Source: Candidatus Dadabacteria bacterium (GTDB taxonomy: Bacteria; Desulfobacterota_D; UBA1144; Nemesobacterales; UBA2774). From it: a DNA stretch of 5,958 nucleotides. How positions within the stretch are numbered: position 1 is the first letter of the stretch; every line of letters begins with the position of its first letter. Below the pieces are notes generated by a model that did no database searches, had not been told where the DNA came from, and saw nothing but the letters and a program-made list of their open reading frames with translations. Location of the stretch: assembly GCA_020054175.1 (NCBI GenBank), contig JAGVLR010000090.1:1-5958 (forward strand), written 5' to 3'. Positions 5,382 to 5,958 of this stretch are shown piece by piece. The position numbers and the translations under genes were made by a program.

Positions 5382-5958
5382 TCAAACGGCCGCTCTCGCT
5401 TTTTCCTTTTCGTTTATGGCCATGAGTGTCTCCATGGCTATGCTCGTATGGGCGAACGCCGATCCTGCCGCCATTACCATGGCGACGTTGATAGCCTCGG
5501 CCATTTTCTCTTTAGAGACTCCGGCGCTCCTGGCGTCCTTCACGCAGCCCCTGATGCAGTAGGGGCATTTCGTGAGGTGCGCGCAGGCGAGACCCAGAAT
5601 GCCGCGCTTGAAATCCTTCGACAGCGCGCCCTCCGCGAAGACCTTCTTTGTAAATTCCATGAACGACCCCGACCTCTCGCCGCTGCAGGTATGGAAATCG
5701 TTTACCTCTTTCTGTATGTCTTTCTTGAAGAAGTGCCCTTCCGTGAGTGGTATGTCGTTATCCAGTGTGTCGTGCGCCTCGAAAGCGATGCTCGAAAATG
5801 CGAAGGGCGCGCCCATGGCAAACCTCATCGCTACGTAAATGGCCTCGATTATCTCCTGGTCCGACGCCCCGAGGTTCTTGGACAGCCTTACCCTCGACCT
5901 TATGCAGTAAGGACAGCCGGTTATATGCGCTCCTGCAACAGCTATAAGCTGTTTTTCC
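5382..5958 (-). CDS. Tandem carboxymuconolactone decarboxylase/AhpD-like protein, 5'-partial
   Basis: The minus-strand frame stays open from the TGA at 5382-5384 to the right edge, giving 191 visible residues; an ATG at 5828 is internal. Two copies of the same half-domain are visible. The first has CPYCIRSRVRLSKNLGAS (Cys15/Cys18 of the visible part) followed by EIIEAIYVAMRFAMGAPFAF. The second has HLTKCPYCIRGC (Cys131, Cys134, Cys138) followed by EAINVAMVMAAGSAFAH. The CxxC in an all-helical repeat ahead of a small-residue helix is characteristic of the CMD/AhpD superfamily, whose redox-active members reduce peroxiredoxin partners or act on peroxides. The histidine four residues after the second Cys in classical AhpD-type CxxCxxxH motifs is Arg in copy one and Cys in copy two. 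A thiol-redox role is plausible from CxxC; a decarboxylase role is not supported. Substrate and partner are unknown. The last residues are Lys/Glu/Ala-rich. Confidence 0.85.
   Translation of the reverse strand, partial: EKQLIAVAGAHITGCPYCIRSRVRLSKNLGASDQEIIEAIYVAMRFAMGAPFAFSSIAFEAHDTLDNDIPLTEGHFFKKDIQKEVNDFHTCSGERSGSFMEFTKKVFAEGALSKDFKRGILGLACAHLTKCPYCIRGCVKDARSAGVSKEKMAEAINVAMVMAAGSAFAHTSIAMETLMAINEKEKARAAV

Noticed and set aside
5382..5828. Complete 148-residue CMD gene starting at the ATG at 5828
   Set aside because: The frame continues upstream to the window edge and encodes another CPYC half-domain, so this ATG is internal.

Overview
The window (about half G+C, roughly 6 kb, gene-dense) looks like chromosomal DNA of a free-living bacterium with a Gram-negative-type anaerobic or facultative respiratory chemistry. 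It holds a membrane-linked two-[4Fe-4S]/CCG-domain iron-sulfur reductase of the EtfD/HdrD type, folate-pathway genes, mnmE and a tandem carboxymuconolactone-decarboxylase/AhpD-fold protein. Frequent ATA and AGG codons and the EtfD-like gene fit lineages such as Desulfobacterota, Dadabacteria or Nitrospirota, but the lineage cannot be fixed from this sequence alone.

Layout: (1) bases 1-1401, plus strand: the 3' part of a membrane iron-sulfur oxidoreductase whose reading frame runs off the left edge, closed by a strong hairpin. (2) 1575-3665, plus strand: pabB then pabC, 12 bp apart, which together make 4-aminobenzoate from chorismate for folate; no pabA glutaminase is in the window. (3) 3666-3850: a short, very A+T-rich convergent intergenic region. 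(4) 3851-5254, minus strand: mnmE, the tRNA wobble-uridine modification GTPase. (5) 5255-5381: spacer with a 10-bp-stem hairpin. (6) 5382 to the right edge, minus strand: a two-domain CMD/AhpD-like protein, cut at its 5' end.

The most interesting part is region 3. It contains an exact 16-bp match to the bacterial centromere parS, one exact and two near DnaA boxes arranged in opposite orientations around an approximately 75% A+T core, and a tandem 10/11-bp A+T-rich repeat. A second parS-like site with a single mismatch is embedded in the coding sequence of pabB 1.65 kb away. Together with neighbouring mnmE, a gene classically close to oriC and parAB, this suggests that the window lies in the origin/centromere domain of the chromosome and that 3666-3850 may be the replication origin itself. 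The main argument against it being the origin is that both flanking genes are transcribed towards it.
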